Of a stretch of DNA of 64,000 bases, positions 8,766 to 17,013 are shown in pieces. The position numbers and the translations under genes are program-made. The notes under the pieces are model-generated. The model saw only the letters and a program-made list of their open reading frames with translations. It made no database searches and was not told where the DNA came from. Position 1 is the stretch's first letter, and each line of letters starts with the position of its first letter. The stretch lies in the NCBI RefSeq assembly GCF_004766055.1, contig NZ_SPQR01000007.1, positions 209,776 through 273,775 of the forward strand. The letters are read 5' to 3'. The stretch is from Desulfosporosinus sp. Sb-LF. Lineage in GTDB: Bacteria; Bacillota; Desulfitobacteriia; Desulfitobacteriales; Desulfitobacteriaceae.

Positions 8766-9125
8766 ATGAGATCTGGACAATTTCGCAATCTTAGGACAGG
8801 TGAAATCGTAGGGGAATGGGTATGGAAAACGGATTCGTTCTGGACTCGATTCCGTGGACTGTTGGGAAGGCCTCGTATAGCACTAGGAGAGGGGCTTTGG
8901 CTTAAACCTTGTCAACAAGTTCATATGATAGGTATGCACTATCCACTTTCAGTGTGGTTTTTGGACAAAACGGGCCATGTTTGTGCACTAATAGATGAAT
9001 TACACCCCTGGAGAATTTCTCCTTTTATCCGGGAGGCGACCAGTATCATCGAGTTTCCTGTGAGATGGGGGAAAGCTACTAATACTCAACTCGGTGACAA
9101 ATTGGAGTGGGAAGAAAATTTATAG
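8766..9125 (+). CDS. DUF192 family protein
   Basis: This 119-aa protein has the DUF192 features: WTRFRGLLGRPRI near the N-terminus, then GLWLKPCQQVHMIGMHYPLSVWFLD and a basic/Pro-containing middle. The function of the family is not established. It is often found beside Tad or secretion genes in Clostridia, and it lies 37 bases after tadC with no terminator between. It is therefore probably the last gene of the pilus operon. Its end overlaps the convergent M18 peptidase by 6 bases. Confidence 0.85.
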   Translation: MRSGQFRNLRTGEIVGEWVWKTDSFWTRFRGLLGRPRIALGEGLWLKPCQQVHMIGMHYPLSVWFLDKTGHVCALIDELHPWRISPFIREATSIIEFPVRWGKATNTQLGDKLEWEENL

Positions 9126-10442
9126 TGTTTCATAGAATTGAGAGAAGACATTTGCGATAGCCAAGTGGTCTTTGACCCCTCCAAGCTCGCGTATGGAATG
9201 CATGGCTAAGACGGGGTTCCCAATGTCTACAGAACGAATATCAAGATGAGTGCTAGATATCGGACCGATGGTCGATCCTCCTCGTTCATCTGATCGATTG
9301 ATGAATTTCTGAACTGGAACACATGCTTGCTGACAGAGGGCCACGAAAACAGACGCAGATTCTGCGTCTGACGTATAGCTTTGGTTTGCACTGATTTTAA
9401 TCACAGGTCCCCCATTGAGGATTGGTCGAATAACAGGATCATGCTTTTCGACGGCGTTTGGGTGAAGAGCATGCGCCATATCAGCTGATATGAGGAAAGA
9501 ATGCGCCAAGGCCCGAAAATAGCATTCTCGATCCTTTTTTTGCGCCAGCAGGATTCGTTCTAGAACATGGGCCAGTAATGGAGAAGCTGCTCCTTGCTTA
9601 GAAGTACTTCCGCATTCTTCATGATCGAAACAGGCCAGGACCTGCGTCATTAAAGCAGGATTTGCATTAGATAGGGCCCAAGCACCTGCATGAATCATAG
9701 CCAAATCATCGAGTCGTCCACTTGAAATAAATTCTTGCTGAAGCCCGACAAAACAGCCTTTTTCACAGTCATGAAGGAAGAGGTCAAAGTCTAAGATATC
9801 CTCAGGAAGACACTGCACGGTTTCGGCAAGGTGCTGAATCATGGCCCCTTCATTTTGTAAACTCTCCGTAATTTGTGTCCATAATGGTAGCATGTCCTTT
9901 TGTTTATTCAATTCGATTCCTTCATTGATCTTGCGGTTCATATGAATCGCAAGATTTGGTATCACAAGTAACGGACGTTCACTTCGAATGAGTTTAGTTA
10001 TAGGAGAGAAAGGAGAGTCCCCACGTAGGATAATCCGACCTGCCAAAGAAAGTGGCCGGTCCAACCAAGTATTCAAAATCGGACCTCCATACGTTTCGAC
10101 ATTCAATTTTAAATAACCCCCTTCTACCTGGATTTCAGGTGAAGATTTAAGTCGGAAACAAGGACTGTCTGTGTGCGTTCCTATGAGGTGAAACCCATAC
10201 TCTTCTGGTGAACCCTGTCCGACTATAAAAGCAATCAAGGCCGAATTATTTAGTGTAACAAAATATTTTCCCCCAGGAGTTAGCGACCATTTCTCATCTA
10301 AGGTCAACTCGCGAAATCCTTGAGGAGCGAACATTTTCTTTATGTTCTCGACTACATGGAAGGAAGATGGGCTTTCTTCAATAAAATCAAGCAGTTCTTG
10401 AGCAAACTGCCGTTCCGTATTACTAATACAAGAAGTTTTCAT
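9120..10442 (-). CDS. M18 family aminopeptidase
   Basis: The start is ATG 10442, 7 bases after AAAGGTGG; a TTG 18 bases upstream precedes the RBS and is rejected. The 440-aa protein is a cytosolic dinuclear-zinc aminopeptidase of the aspartyl-aminopeptidase family. Metal-site motifs are visible: THTDSPCFRLK, SGRLDDLA, DHEECGS, and NGGPVIKISANQSYTSD with GGSTIGPI near the end. These metalloenzymes form large tetrahedral assemblies and trim acidic N-termini from peptides. The gene is monocistronic and convergent with the pilus locus. Confidence 0.92.
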   Translation of the reverse strand: MKTSCISNTERQFAQELLDFIEESPSSFHVVENIKKMFAPQGFRELTLDEKWSLTPGGKYFVTLNNSALIAFIVGQGSPEEYGFHLIGTHTDSPCFRLKSSPEIQVEGGYLKLNVETYGGPILNTWLDRPLSLAGRIILRGDSPFSPITKLIRSERPLLVIPNLAIHMNRKINEGIELNKQKDMLPLWTQITESLQNEGAMIQHLAETVQCLPEDILDFDLFLHDCEKGCFVGLQQEFISSGRLDDLAMIHAGAWALSNANPALMTQVLACFDHEECGSTSKQGAASPLLAHVLERILLAQKKDRECYFRALAHSFLISADMAHALHPNAVEKHDPVIRPILNGGPVIKISANQSYTSDAESASVFVALCQQACVPVQKFINRSDERGGSTIGPISSTHLDIRSVDIGNPVLAMHSIRELGGVKDHLAIANVFSQFYETL

Positions 10443-10636
10443 ATTTTTACCACCTTTCAAGAAAAAATGTTTTCCGATTTGCCTTCTTTAATGGAGTGAA
10501 ATAATACTTATTCGCCCCGCAAAACGTCTTTCCTTTAAAACATAGGGAAACCCTTTAAATAGTTAGCAGGAAATTAGCTCTACATAATCGAAAGATTCAT
10601 GAGAGCTAAGAAATTAAAACTATTGAGGAGAATAAA

Positions 10637-11464
10637 GTGGAGTTACTAACCATGAGAAATATTAGTGTGACAACTCTTAAATCGATTAATTTAGTCGATT
10701 TAACGAAGATTTGGAACCGTTGTTGGCGCGGGTACTACTGTGATATGTCGTACAAACCTGAGTACATGAAACTCTGGCTTGACCTAAGCCAAGTTTCCTT
10801 GCAGCATTCAATTGCTATTATTTTCAAAGAGCAAGTCATTGGGTTTGCTTTGCTATCAATTGAAGGGGCTGATGGCTGGATCGCTGGGACATGTATCGAT
10901 CCTGATTACCGACGTAAAGGGATATTTGCTCCACTATTACATACCCAACTTGATTTGGCTAATCGCATCGGTCTAAAACGAATTTACCTAGAGGTTTTAG
11001 AGCAAAATCATGCGCGTATAGTCTATCAGTCAGTTGGTTTTATTCAAGTGCGCCAACTCGGTGTATATCGTTCACAAACTCGGTTTCTTTCTAATCGTAT
11101 TGAGGCTCGTCCACTTAGATCGATTTCCTTGAAGCAATACTTTGAAATCCGGCGCCGTGCCTTTTTTAATCCTTCATGGCAAAGAAGAGAGGGATATCTA
11201 CGACGGTATAGACAATCTTTAGCCTTTGTGAACTCGGCAGGGACCGCTGGTGCTCTCTTTGCCGGTGAGAAAAATGCCCCATTAATTGATGTTTGGAGTG
11301 GTACCGCAGCTGGGGCTGAAGAGGTGGTTAACAAACTATTACTGCACACAGGCGAAGCCTGGTCCTTGACAAATCAACCCGAAGATTGGATTGCCGCTTT
11401 GCTCAGATCGAATGGAATTAATCCGAGTGTAAAACAGTTCGAAATGTGTTGTGAGCTGACATAA
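10637..11464 (+). CDS. GNAT family N-acetyltransferase
   Basis: The GTG start lies 6 bases after GAGGAG. The 275-aa protein has an N-terminal GNAT fold (to ~155), with the acetyl-CoA loop in CIDPDYRRKGIFAPLLHTQL and the C-terminal NHARIVYQSVGF signature. The C-terminal ~120 residues are a second, more divergent domain, like the double-domain GNAT proteins. The substrate is unknown. It stands alone, and no terminator is evident. Confidence 0.85.
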   Translation: MELLTMRNISVTTLKSINLVDLTKIWNRCWRGYYCDMSYKPEYMKLWLDLSQVSLQHSIAIIFKEQVIGFALLSIEGADGWIAGTCIDPDYRRKGIFAPLLHTQLDLANRIGLKRIYLEVLEQNHARIVYQSVGFIQVRQLGVYRSQTRFLSNRIEARPLRSISLKQYFEIRRRAFFNPSWQRREGYLRRYRQSLAFVNSAGTAGALFAGEKNAPLIDVWSGTAAGAEEVVNKLLLHTGEAWSLTNQPEDWIAALLRSNGINPSVKQFEMCCELT

Positions 11465-11575
11465 ATTGCTGGCACGTGCATAGGTTATTAAAGTCCGGTG
11501 TTTTACGTAAATAACGGGTCGGTTTTCGTCAAAACATTCGTAAACCCCAAAATTCTAACTAATTCTCAAATGAAC

Positions 11576-11603
11576 TTGACATTTATTCAAAAAAGTATAT
11601 ACT
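11576..11603 (+). promoter_or_regulatory. strong sigma-A promoter
   Basis: TTGACA (11576-11581), a 16-base spacer and TATACT (11598-11603) make one of the best promoter matches in the window. The first product downstream is the 34-aa ORF at 11645, so this promoter supports the reality of that small transcript. Confidence 0.75.
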
Positions 11604-11644
11604 TGTTTGGTTAGACAAAATTTAATTGAAAGGAAGAAATCTAT

Positions 11645-11749
11645 ATGACGCAAAAAGAACAATTAATGATTAATGCGATTTTGGAATCGGTTGGACTAGA
11701 ATCAATTAAGTCCACACAGACTCAAAGGCAAGCTCATGAAGAAGGATAA
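11645..11749 (+). CDS. short ORF (34 aa) of unknown function
   Basis: The ATG is preceded by GAAAGGAAG and by a near-consensus promoter, and a terminator hairpin follows at 11842. The peptide begins MTQKEQLMINAILESVGLES and is hydrophilic, with a likely amphipathic helix. After the TAA the same frame continues for 17 codons (VVTERVRYFDPDPNPIL) to a second stop. This could be a gene shortened by a nonsense mutation, or chance. It could also be a small regulatory RNA that happens to contain an ORF. Confidence 0.5.
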   Translation: MTQKEQLMINAILESVGLESIKSTQTQRQAHEEG

Positions 11750-11841
11750 GTAGTTACAGAAAGGGTGCGGTATTTTGACCCAGATCCTAATCCTATATTG
11801 TAATCTAATTAGCTTTAATCCATGCGGAAAAAGTCAAATCT

Positions 11842-11879
11842 AAAAGCGAGTTTCTTAAATCTTTAAGAAGCTCGCTTTT
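11842..11879 (+). terminator. intrinsic terminator
   Basis: AAAAGCGAG (11842-11850) pairs with CTCGCTTTT (11871-11879), and TTCTTAAA pairs with TTTAAGAA inside, with one T-G wobble. The T-run sits in the 3' arm. It ends the short transcript from the 11576 promoter, giving an RNA of roughly 270 bases. Confidence 0.75.
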
Positions 11880-11944
11880 GTACTTGGCTAGGATATTCTT
11901 TATGTGTGAAAAAAAAACTATAGCTGAAATGGAGTCGAAGAATA

Positions 11945-12523
11945 ATGGCATTATCTGTGCTTGGAATTGCTTGCAGCCCACGTCGTAACGGGAACACAAC
12001 CTCATTACTTTTAGAGGGAATGAAAACAGCCGAAATTGAGGGTCATATTACAGAGATGCTTTATCTATCGGATTTTAAAATAACCCCCTGTCAAGGATGT
12101 GGTGCATGTTCTGCCAATGGGGTATGCGTAATTAACGATGATGTCCCCAAGCTTCAAGAAAGATTGATTCATGCTGATCGTCTGATCCTCGCTGCTCCAA
12201 TCTTTTTTATGGGCTTGAATGCCCAAACCAAAATTTTGATCGACCGGATGCAACCTTTTTGGGCACTCAAATACCTCCATCATCAGTCGCTTGCCAACCC
12301 AGCAGGACCCGATCGTATCGGACTATTTCTTTCGACTGCAGGTACACAAAAAAAGGACTTGTTTAAATGTGCTGAACGATCCATTCAAACCTTCTTTCAT
12401 ATGTTAGATATTAAATACGCCCAACCCTGCCTTTACGGTGGAATTGATCTAGCTGGAGAAATTATTGAACATTCTACAGCTTTTGATGATGTGCGCAAAG
12501 CTACACAAAGGTTGATATCCTAA
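11945..12523 (+). CDS. iron-sulfur flavoprotein / NADPH-dependent FMN reductase family
   Basis: This 192-aa flavodoxin-fold protein starts with VLGIACSPRRNGNTTSLLLE, the phosphate-binding loop for FMN. A compact Cys motif, PCQGCGACSANGVC (C-x2-C-x2-C-x5-C), matches the 4Fe-4S binding site of Isf-type flavoproteins of anaerobes. These proteins shuttle electrons between ferredoxin and acceptors such as O2 or peroxide. The partner here is unknown. The gene appears monocistronic, with the DegV gene 92 bases downstream. Confidence 0.85.
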   Translation: MALSVLGIACSPRRNGNTTSLLLEGMKTAEIEGHITEMLYLSDFKITPCQGCGACSANGVCVINDDVPKLQERLIHADRLILAAPIFFMGLNAQTKILIDRMQPFWALKYLHHQSLANPAGPDRIGLFLSTAGTQKKDLFKCAERSIQTFFHMLDIKYAQPCLYGGIDLAGEIIEHSTAFDDVRKATQRLIS

Positions 12524-12614
12524 CCTGCAAAACTTGCAAGTTCAATTTGTCGGATATTATGATATACTGAATAATATATTCAGAATTATTGTATGATGGA
12601 AAGGAACTAGCTTC

Positions 12615-13499
12615 ATGCAAGAAACTCCATTGCCGACGAATGTCCCTAAAATAGCGATCGTAACAGACAGTACGAGTGACTTGGATCCAGAAATGATTAA
12701 AGAGTTTGGGATCGAACTCCTTCCTTTGCACGTGGTCTACAGAGATCGAGAATATCTGGACCGGGTAAATATCAGTCCAGATGAGGTTTATGACAATATG
12801 GAAATTGAGGTCCCTACGACATCTTTGCCTTCTCCTGCAGAAATAGCCAATTTGTTTAGCCGGTTAAAAGACGCGCATGTGACACACGTTCTTTCAATGC
12901 ATATATCGAGTGGTTTAAGTGGAACCTATGAAACTGTATGCCAGGTAGCTCAGGAGTACAAAGAGATGCTCATAGAAGTGTTAGATTCGAAATCACTTTC
13001 TATGGGGTTAGGTTTTCCGGTTCTCGAAGCAGCACGCGAACTCAGGCGTTCGATGAATTTTCAAGTTGCAGTTGATGTTGCAAAAAATGTTTCGCGACAA
13101 ACTAAGATGTTTTTTGTGCTTTCCACATTAGAATATCTAAAACGAGGCGGACGTATCGGATACGTTTCAGGGACTATTGGTGAACTCTTGAATATAAAAC
13201 CGATTATTACTGTGAATTCTGAAGGAAAATACATTACCCATGCAAAAGTTCGTGGCAGAGATCAATCGCTAAAAAAGTTATCTGAAATTTTAGCAGAATG
13301 TACTCAGGGCGCAGATTATAATGTCGCTGTTGTCCATGGCGGTGCTGAGAAAGAAGCTCGAAATTTATGGGAAAAAGCGCGCCAAATCCCCAATGTCAAG
13401 GAATTACAATTCAATCAGATTAGTCCAGTCATGGGAGTTCATACTGGCCCAGGACTTGTGGGAATAATAATCTCTACGGTTATTGAACCTCAGTTTTAG
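12615..13499 (+). CDS. DegV family fatty-acid-binding protein
   Basis: This 294-aa protein starts at an ATG after AAAGGA. Family signatures are IVTDSTSDLDPEMIKEFGIE at the N-terminus, then HISSGLSGTYETV, LEYLKRGGRIG and the C-terminal MGVHTGPGLVGI. DegV/FakB proteins bind a fatty acid and present it to the FakA kinase for phospholipid synthesis. FakA is not in this window. A second DegV copy lies at 32386. The stop codon sits in the loop of the following terminator. Confidence 0.92.
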   Translation: MQETPLPTNVPKIAIVTDSTSDLDPEMIKEFGIELLPLHVVYRDREYLDRVNISPDEVYDNMEIEVPTTSLPSPAEIANLFSRLKDAHVTHVLSMHISSGLSGTYETVCQVAQEYKEMLIEVLDSKSLSMGLGFPVLEAARELRRSMNFQVAVDVAKNVSRQTKMFFVLSTLEYLKRGGRIGYVSGTIGELLNIKPIITVNSEGKYITHAKVRGRDQSLKKLSEILAECTQGADYNVAVVHGGAEKEARNLWEKARQIPNVKELQFNQISPVMGVHTGPGLVGIIISTVIEPQF

Positions 13500-13512
13500 A
13501 CTGAGGTTTTTT
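13486..13512 (+). terminator. intrinsic terminator of degV gene
   Basis: AACCTCAGT (13486-13494) pairs perfectly with ACTGAGGTT (13500-13508), followed by six Ts. The loop contains the TAG stop codon of the degV gene, so a ribosome finishing translation would cover the hairpin. Confidence 0.85.
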
Positions 13513-13579
13513 GTATATCAAGCCTGTTATTTAAACACCGACTTTAGCTCAAACAGTCTGAAAAACTCCATGAATCTGA

Positions 13580-13609
13580 TTGTTCTTACAGGTGAGAATA
13601 TGCTATACT
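13580..13609 (+). promoter_or_regulatory. probable promoter for phosphoglucomutase gene
   Basis: TTGTTC (13580-13585), an 18-base spacer and TATACT (13604-13609). It is followed by a leader of about 165 bases with several possible hairpins. The longest is a perfect 10-bp pair, AAAACTTGGA (13705-13714) with TCCAAGTTTT (13757-13766). Confidence 0.5.
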
Positions 13610-13783
13610 ATGTTTCGTAGGAAATATTATCCATTTCCGTATGTTTCAACGGAACATCAGTCATTGGACGGTTATTACTGAGATATATTAAGTAATATTG
13701 GTTTAAAACTTGGAGAAGGGTACAAGAAATTTTACGAAAGGAAAAGGTTAGGTTTGTCCAAGTTTTCTTAACTCGGGATGTTA

Positions 13784-15529
13784 ATGAAGAGTATTCAAGA
13801 TCGCTACCGCTTATGGTCAGAAAACCTTTACTTTGACGAAGAAACACGGCAGGAGCTTGGTCTGATAACTGATACTCAAGAAATTGAGGACCGCTTCTAC
13901 ATGGATTTAGAATTTGGTACGGGTGGTTTAAGAGGGATCATAGCAGCAGGTACAAACCGTATGAACAAGTACGTCATACGGAAAGTAACCCAGGGGTTAG
14001 CAGAGTGTGTTTGTGATCACGGGACTGAAGGGATGCAGCGAGGAGTTGTTATTGCCTATGATTCTCGAAGGTACTCACCCGAATTCGCTCTTGAAGCAGC
14101 TCTTGTACTTGCACAAAACGGAGTAAAGGCTTATCTCTTTGATGGACTTCGCCCTACACCAGAGCTTTCTTTTGCTGTCCGTCATTTGCATGCTTTGGCT
14201 GGTATTGTGGTGACCGCTAGCCATAACCCCAAGACCTATAATGGTTACAAGGTGTATTGGGATGACGGTGGCCAGGTACCTCCTGCAAAAGCAGACCAAA
14301 TACTTGCTCGTATTGAAGCGCGCGAAAACTGGTTGGGTATCGAACCAATGTCAATAGAAGCAGCTAAGACGAGTGGGCTACTCGAAATTATCGGTGAAGA
14401 AATCGATCGACCTTACCTTGCTCTCGTCCGAGAACTCGCGTTGAATCCAGGCCTCGATGCACAAAAAGGAGAGAACCTCCGTATCGTTTACACTCCTTTA
14501 CACGGAGCAGGAAACATTCTCGTCCGTCGGGCTTTATCAGAACTTGGCTTCTCTTCGGTCACTATTGTTCCTGAGCAAGAACTTCCCGATTCAGACTTCA
14601 CGACCGTCCCATATCCCAATCCGGAAATTCCTGAAACATTTGAACTAGCCCGCAAATATGGGGTTAAGATAAATGCTGACCTTCTCTTAGCAACTGATCC
14701 AGATGCAGATCGTTTGGGCGTGGTTTTGCGCGCTTCTAACGGAGACTTTGAGCAGCTTACCGGTAATCAAATTGGTGTACTGTTAACTTTCTATATACTG
14801 TCTCGAAAAAAGGCATTAGGAACTCTTCCTGAAAACGCAACGATCATTAAAACAATAGCCTCAACAGATTTGGCTGATGAGGTTGCTAATTACTTTAATG
14901 TCCGCGTCGAAAACGTGTTGACTGGATTTAAGTTCATTGCCGAAAAGGAAAAGGAAATGGAAGAGAACGGCTGGGGGACTTTCCAGTTCGGGTTTGAAGA
15001 GAGTTACGGATATCTCGCCGGTGATTTTGTCCGAGATAAAGACGGAATTATTGCCTCAGTCCTCTTGGCAGAAGCGGCTCTCTATTATCAACAGGTGGAA
15101 GGAAGTAACCTTTTTGATATTCTGGAGGGCATCTATAAAAGATTTGGATATTACCTTGATGCACAAGAGTCTCTAGCGTTGGAAGGCATGAAAGGTAAAG
15201 AGGAGATGGCACGGATTATGGATACTCTTCGTCAGGAAGAGATCCTTGAATTGGGTGGCATTCTCATTGAGAAATTCGACGATTATGAACATCGAATTGG
15301 TAAGAATCTTGGGTCAGGACAAACATACCCCCTCAAACTTCCCCGTTCAAATGTTTTGAGGTTTTCCTTCAACGGTGGGGGATTCGTTATGGTACGCCCC
15401 TCTGGAACAGAGCCTAAGATTAAATTCTATTTCTCGGTAAAAGGAGACACTCTTCTAGAAGCAGAGGATACCCTTCGGAAGGTTAAAACCGATGTTATGC
15501 ATCGAATTACGCAAATACGATCCTCTTGA
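13784..15529 (+). CDS. phosphoglucomutase / phosphomannomutase (alpha-D-phosphohexomutase family)
   Basis: This ~581-aa enzyme interconverts hexose-1- and hexose-6-phosphates in the cytoplasm. All four active-site motifs are visible: TASHNPKTYNGYKVYW (phospho-Ser at ~146), the metal loop ATDPDADRLGV, the sugar-specificity loop GFEESYGYLAGDFVRDKDG, and the phosphate-binding RPSGTEPKIKFY. Length and motifs match Firmicute PgcA-like enzymes that feed UDP-glucose and wall precursors. An ATG at 13778 is also in frame; 13784 has the better spacing. Confidence 0.93.
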   Translation: MKSIQDRYRLWSENLYFDEETRQELGLITDTQEIEDRFYMDLEFGTGGLRGIIAAGTNRMNKYVIRKVTQGLAECVCDHGTEGMQRGVVIAYDSRRYSPEFALEAALVLAQNGVKAYLFDGLRPTPELSFAVRHLHALAGIVVTASHNPKTYNGYKVYWDDGGQVPPAKADQILARIEARENWLGIEPMSIEAAKTSGLLEIIGEEIDRPYLALVRELALNPGLDAQKGENLRIVYTPLHGAGNILVRRALSELGFSSVTIVPEQELPDSDFTTVPYPNPEIPETFELARKYGVKINADLLLATDPDADRLGVVLRASNGDFEQLTGNQIGVLLTFYILSRKKALGTLPENATIIKTIASTDLADEVANYFNVRVENVLTGFKFIAEKEKEMEENGWGTFQFGFEESYGYLAGDFVRDKDGIIASVLLAEAALYYQQVEGSNLFDILEGIYKRFGYYLDAQESLALEGMKGKEEMARIMDTLRQEEILELGGILIEKFDDYEHRIGKNLGSGQTYPLKLPRSNVLRFSFNGGGFVMVRPSGTEPKIKFYFSVKGDTLLEAEDTLRKVKTDVMHRITQIRSS

Positions 15530-15658
15530 TACGGTATTTCATCTACCGAGAAATTGATGATATTGTCAAGTATTAGTCACTTTCTGCTTATCCAAACTAT
15601 TTTCATATAAAGTTGGAATATGAGTAAGAAGCAATTTGATAGATTATCAAACTGATAA

Positions 15659-15698
15659 TCGGGTAAGGAATTCATAGAATTTCTTACCCGATATTTAT
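15659..15698 (+). terminator. intrinsic terminator
   Basis: A 16-bp stem with one wobble runs from ATCGGGTAAG at 15659 to its partner CTTACCCGAT ending at 15693, with a 3-4-base loop and then an AT-rich tail. It lies 130 bases after the phosphoglucomutase stop. Confidence 0.8.
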
Positions 15699-15743
15699 TA
15701 CTATATGACACTAATTATTAGTTAAAAAATAGTCAAAAATATA

Positions 15744-15760
15744 TCTGACCATTATTGACC
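15744..15760 (-). promoter_or_regulatory. CtsR-like operator overlapping the -35 box
   Basis: Read on the minus strand, the site is GGTCAAT-AAT-GGTCAGA. The CtsR consensus is a tandem heptad RGTCAAA-NAN-RGTCAAA, so 12 of 14 heptad bases match and the 3-base spacer fits NAN. It covers the -35 box of the dnaJ/clpB promoter. CtsR is the known repressor of clp genes in Firmicutes; its gene is not in this window. Confidence 0.6.
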
Positions 15761-15783
15761 TTTATAATAAAAGAGGCTATAAT
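15755..15783 (+). promoter_or_regulatory. sigma-A promoter of dnaJ-like/clpB operon
   Basis: TTGACC (15755-15760), a 17-base spacer and TATAAT (15778-15783), a near-consensus sigma-A promoter. It gives a leader of about 110 bases. The -35 box lies inside the CtsR-like site, which fits repression by exclusion of RNA polymerase. Confidence 0.8.
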
Positions 15784-15900
15784 TTAATTGTAAAGAAGAA
15801 TAATATTCTAATATATACCATACAAACTTAAACAATAACCACAAACAGAAACTAAACAAGGATAACCATTGCCGAAACTAATAGTATATGAGGTGAGAGA

Positions 15901-16908
15901 ATGGATTTTAAAGATTATTATGTAAATCTGGGTGTTTCGCCAGATGCAGATGAAAAGACAATAAAGAAAGCCTATCAAAAATTAGTTAAAAAATATCACC
16001 CAGATGTCAATCCGGGGGACAAAGCTGCTGAAGCTAAGTTCAAGGAAGCCACAGAAGCTTATCAAGCGATCAGCGATCCCGAGAAACGACATAAATACGA
16101 TGAACTGCGGCAAGATTATCAACAATGGCAGACACGTGGAGGACGTGGAGATTTTGATTGGGGTCGTTGGCAATCGAATCCTGGAGGAGGGGGCGGTGGC
16201 AGGCAGACCCATACAATGTCTCCAGAAGATTTTGCAGAAATGTTCGGTGGCTCAGGAAGAACGGGAGGATTTAACGGGTCGGGTGGAGACGGGTACTCTG
16301 ACTTTTTCTCGACCCTTTTTGGAGGGGGTGGAGGGCAAGGTCGCGGATTTGCGGGAGGATTTGCCGAGGGACGCCCCCGCGCCGGCCAGGATCTTGAAGT
16401 TGAAGTCCAAGTGACCCTAGAAGAAACTCACCGTGGAACAACACGCGTTATCCATACTGGTGATAAAAAAATAGAAGCCAAAATACCGAAGGGAGTGCGG
16501 ACTGGTTCAAGAGTACGCTTAACAGGCCAAGGGAGTCCGGGAATTTCGGGCGGGCCGGTGGGGAATCTCTATTTAAACATAACGGTAAGCCCGCATACTC
16601 GTTTTGATCGAGATGGAGATAACTTAAGGGCAGATCAGCCGATTGACTTCTATCGGGCGGTTTTGGGAGGAGAGGTCAGTATTCAAACCTTTGACGGGGA
16701 AGTCCTTCTCAAAATTCCACCCCTCTCTCAAAGTGGGAAGAAATTCCGCTTAAAAGGAAAAGGTTTGCCAAATTTAGAACAGCCGAACCAATATGGAGAC
16801 CTTTTGGTAGAATTATCGATCGTTCTACCAGAAGACATTAGGGAGCCAGAAATTACAGCTCTTCGAGATTTAGCTGATAAACGCAAAGCCACAGTGAAGA
16901 ATATTTAA
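15901..16908 (+). CDS. DnaJ-like co-chaperone (CbpA type)
   Basis: This 335-aa protein has an N-terminal J domain with the HPD motif in KKYHPDVNPGDKAAEAKF, then a Gly-rich linker (~85-155). Two DnaJ C-terminal beta domains follow. The Cys-rich zinc finger of true DnaJ is absent, so this is a CbpA/class B J protein that stimulates DnaK ATPase. It lies 105 bases ahead of clpB behind one promoter. The pair probably works with DnaK in disaggregation. Confidence 0.92.
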   Translation: MDFKDYYVNLGVSPDADEKTIKKAYQKLVKKYHPDVNPGDKAAEAKFKEATEAYQAISDPEKRHKYDELRQDYQQWQTRGGRGDFDWGRWQSNPGGGGGGRQTHTMSPEDFAEMFGGSGRTGGFNGSGGDGYSDFFSTLFGGGGGQGRGFAGGFAEGRPRAGQDLEVEVQVTLEETHRGTTRVIHTGDKKIEAKIPKGVRTGSRVRLTGQGSPGISGGPVGNLYLNITVSPHTRFDRDGDNLRADQPIDFYRAVLGGEVSIQTFDGEVLLKIPPLSQSGKKFRLKGKGLPNLEQPNQYGDLLVELSIVLPEDIREPEITALRDLADKRKATVKNI

Positions 16909-17013
16909 ACTATAGGTTATATTTCTTGAATTCATTAAAGTTCCTTCCATACGCAATGCGGAATGCATTTGAACACCCCGACTAAACCTATCTCGAAAAG
17001 GAGTGAGCGAATT

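Noticed and set aside
11775..11843. 22-codon frame (TTG start) after AAAGGG in the short transcript
   Set aside because: It overlaps the terminator and has a biased, low-information peptide; probably chance.
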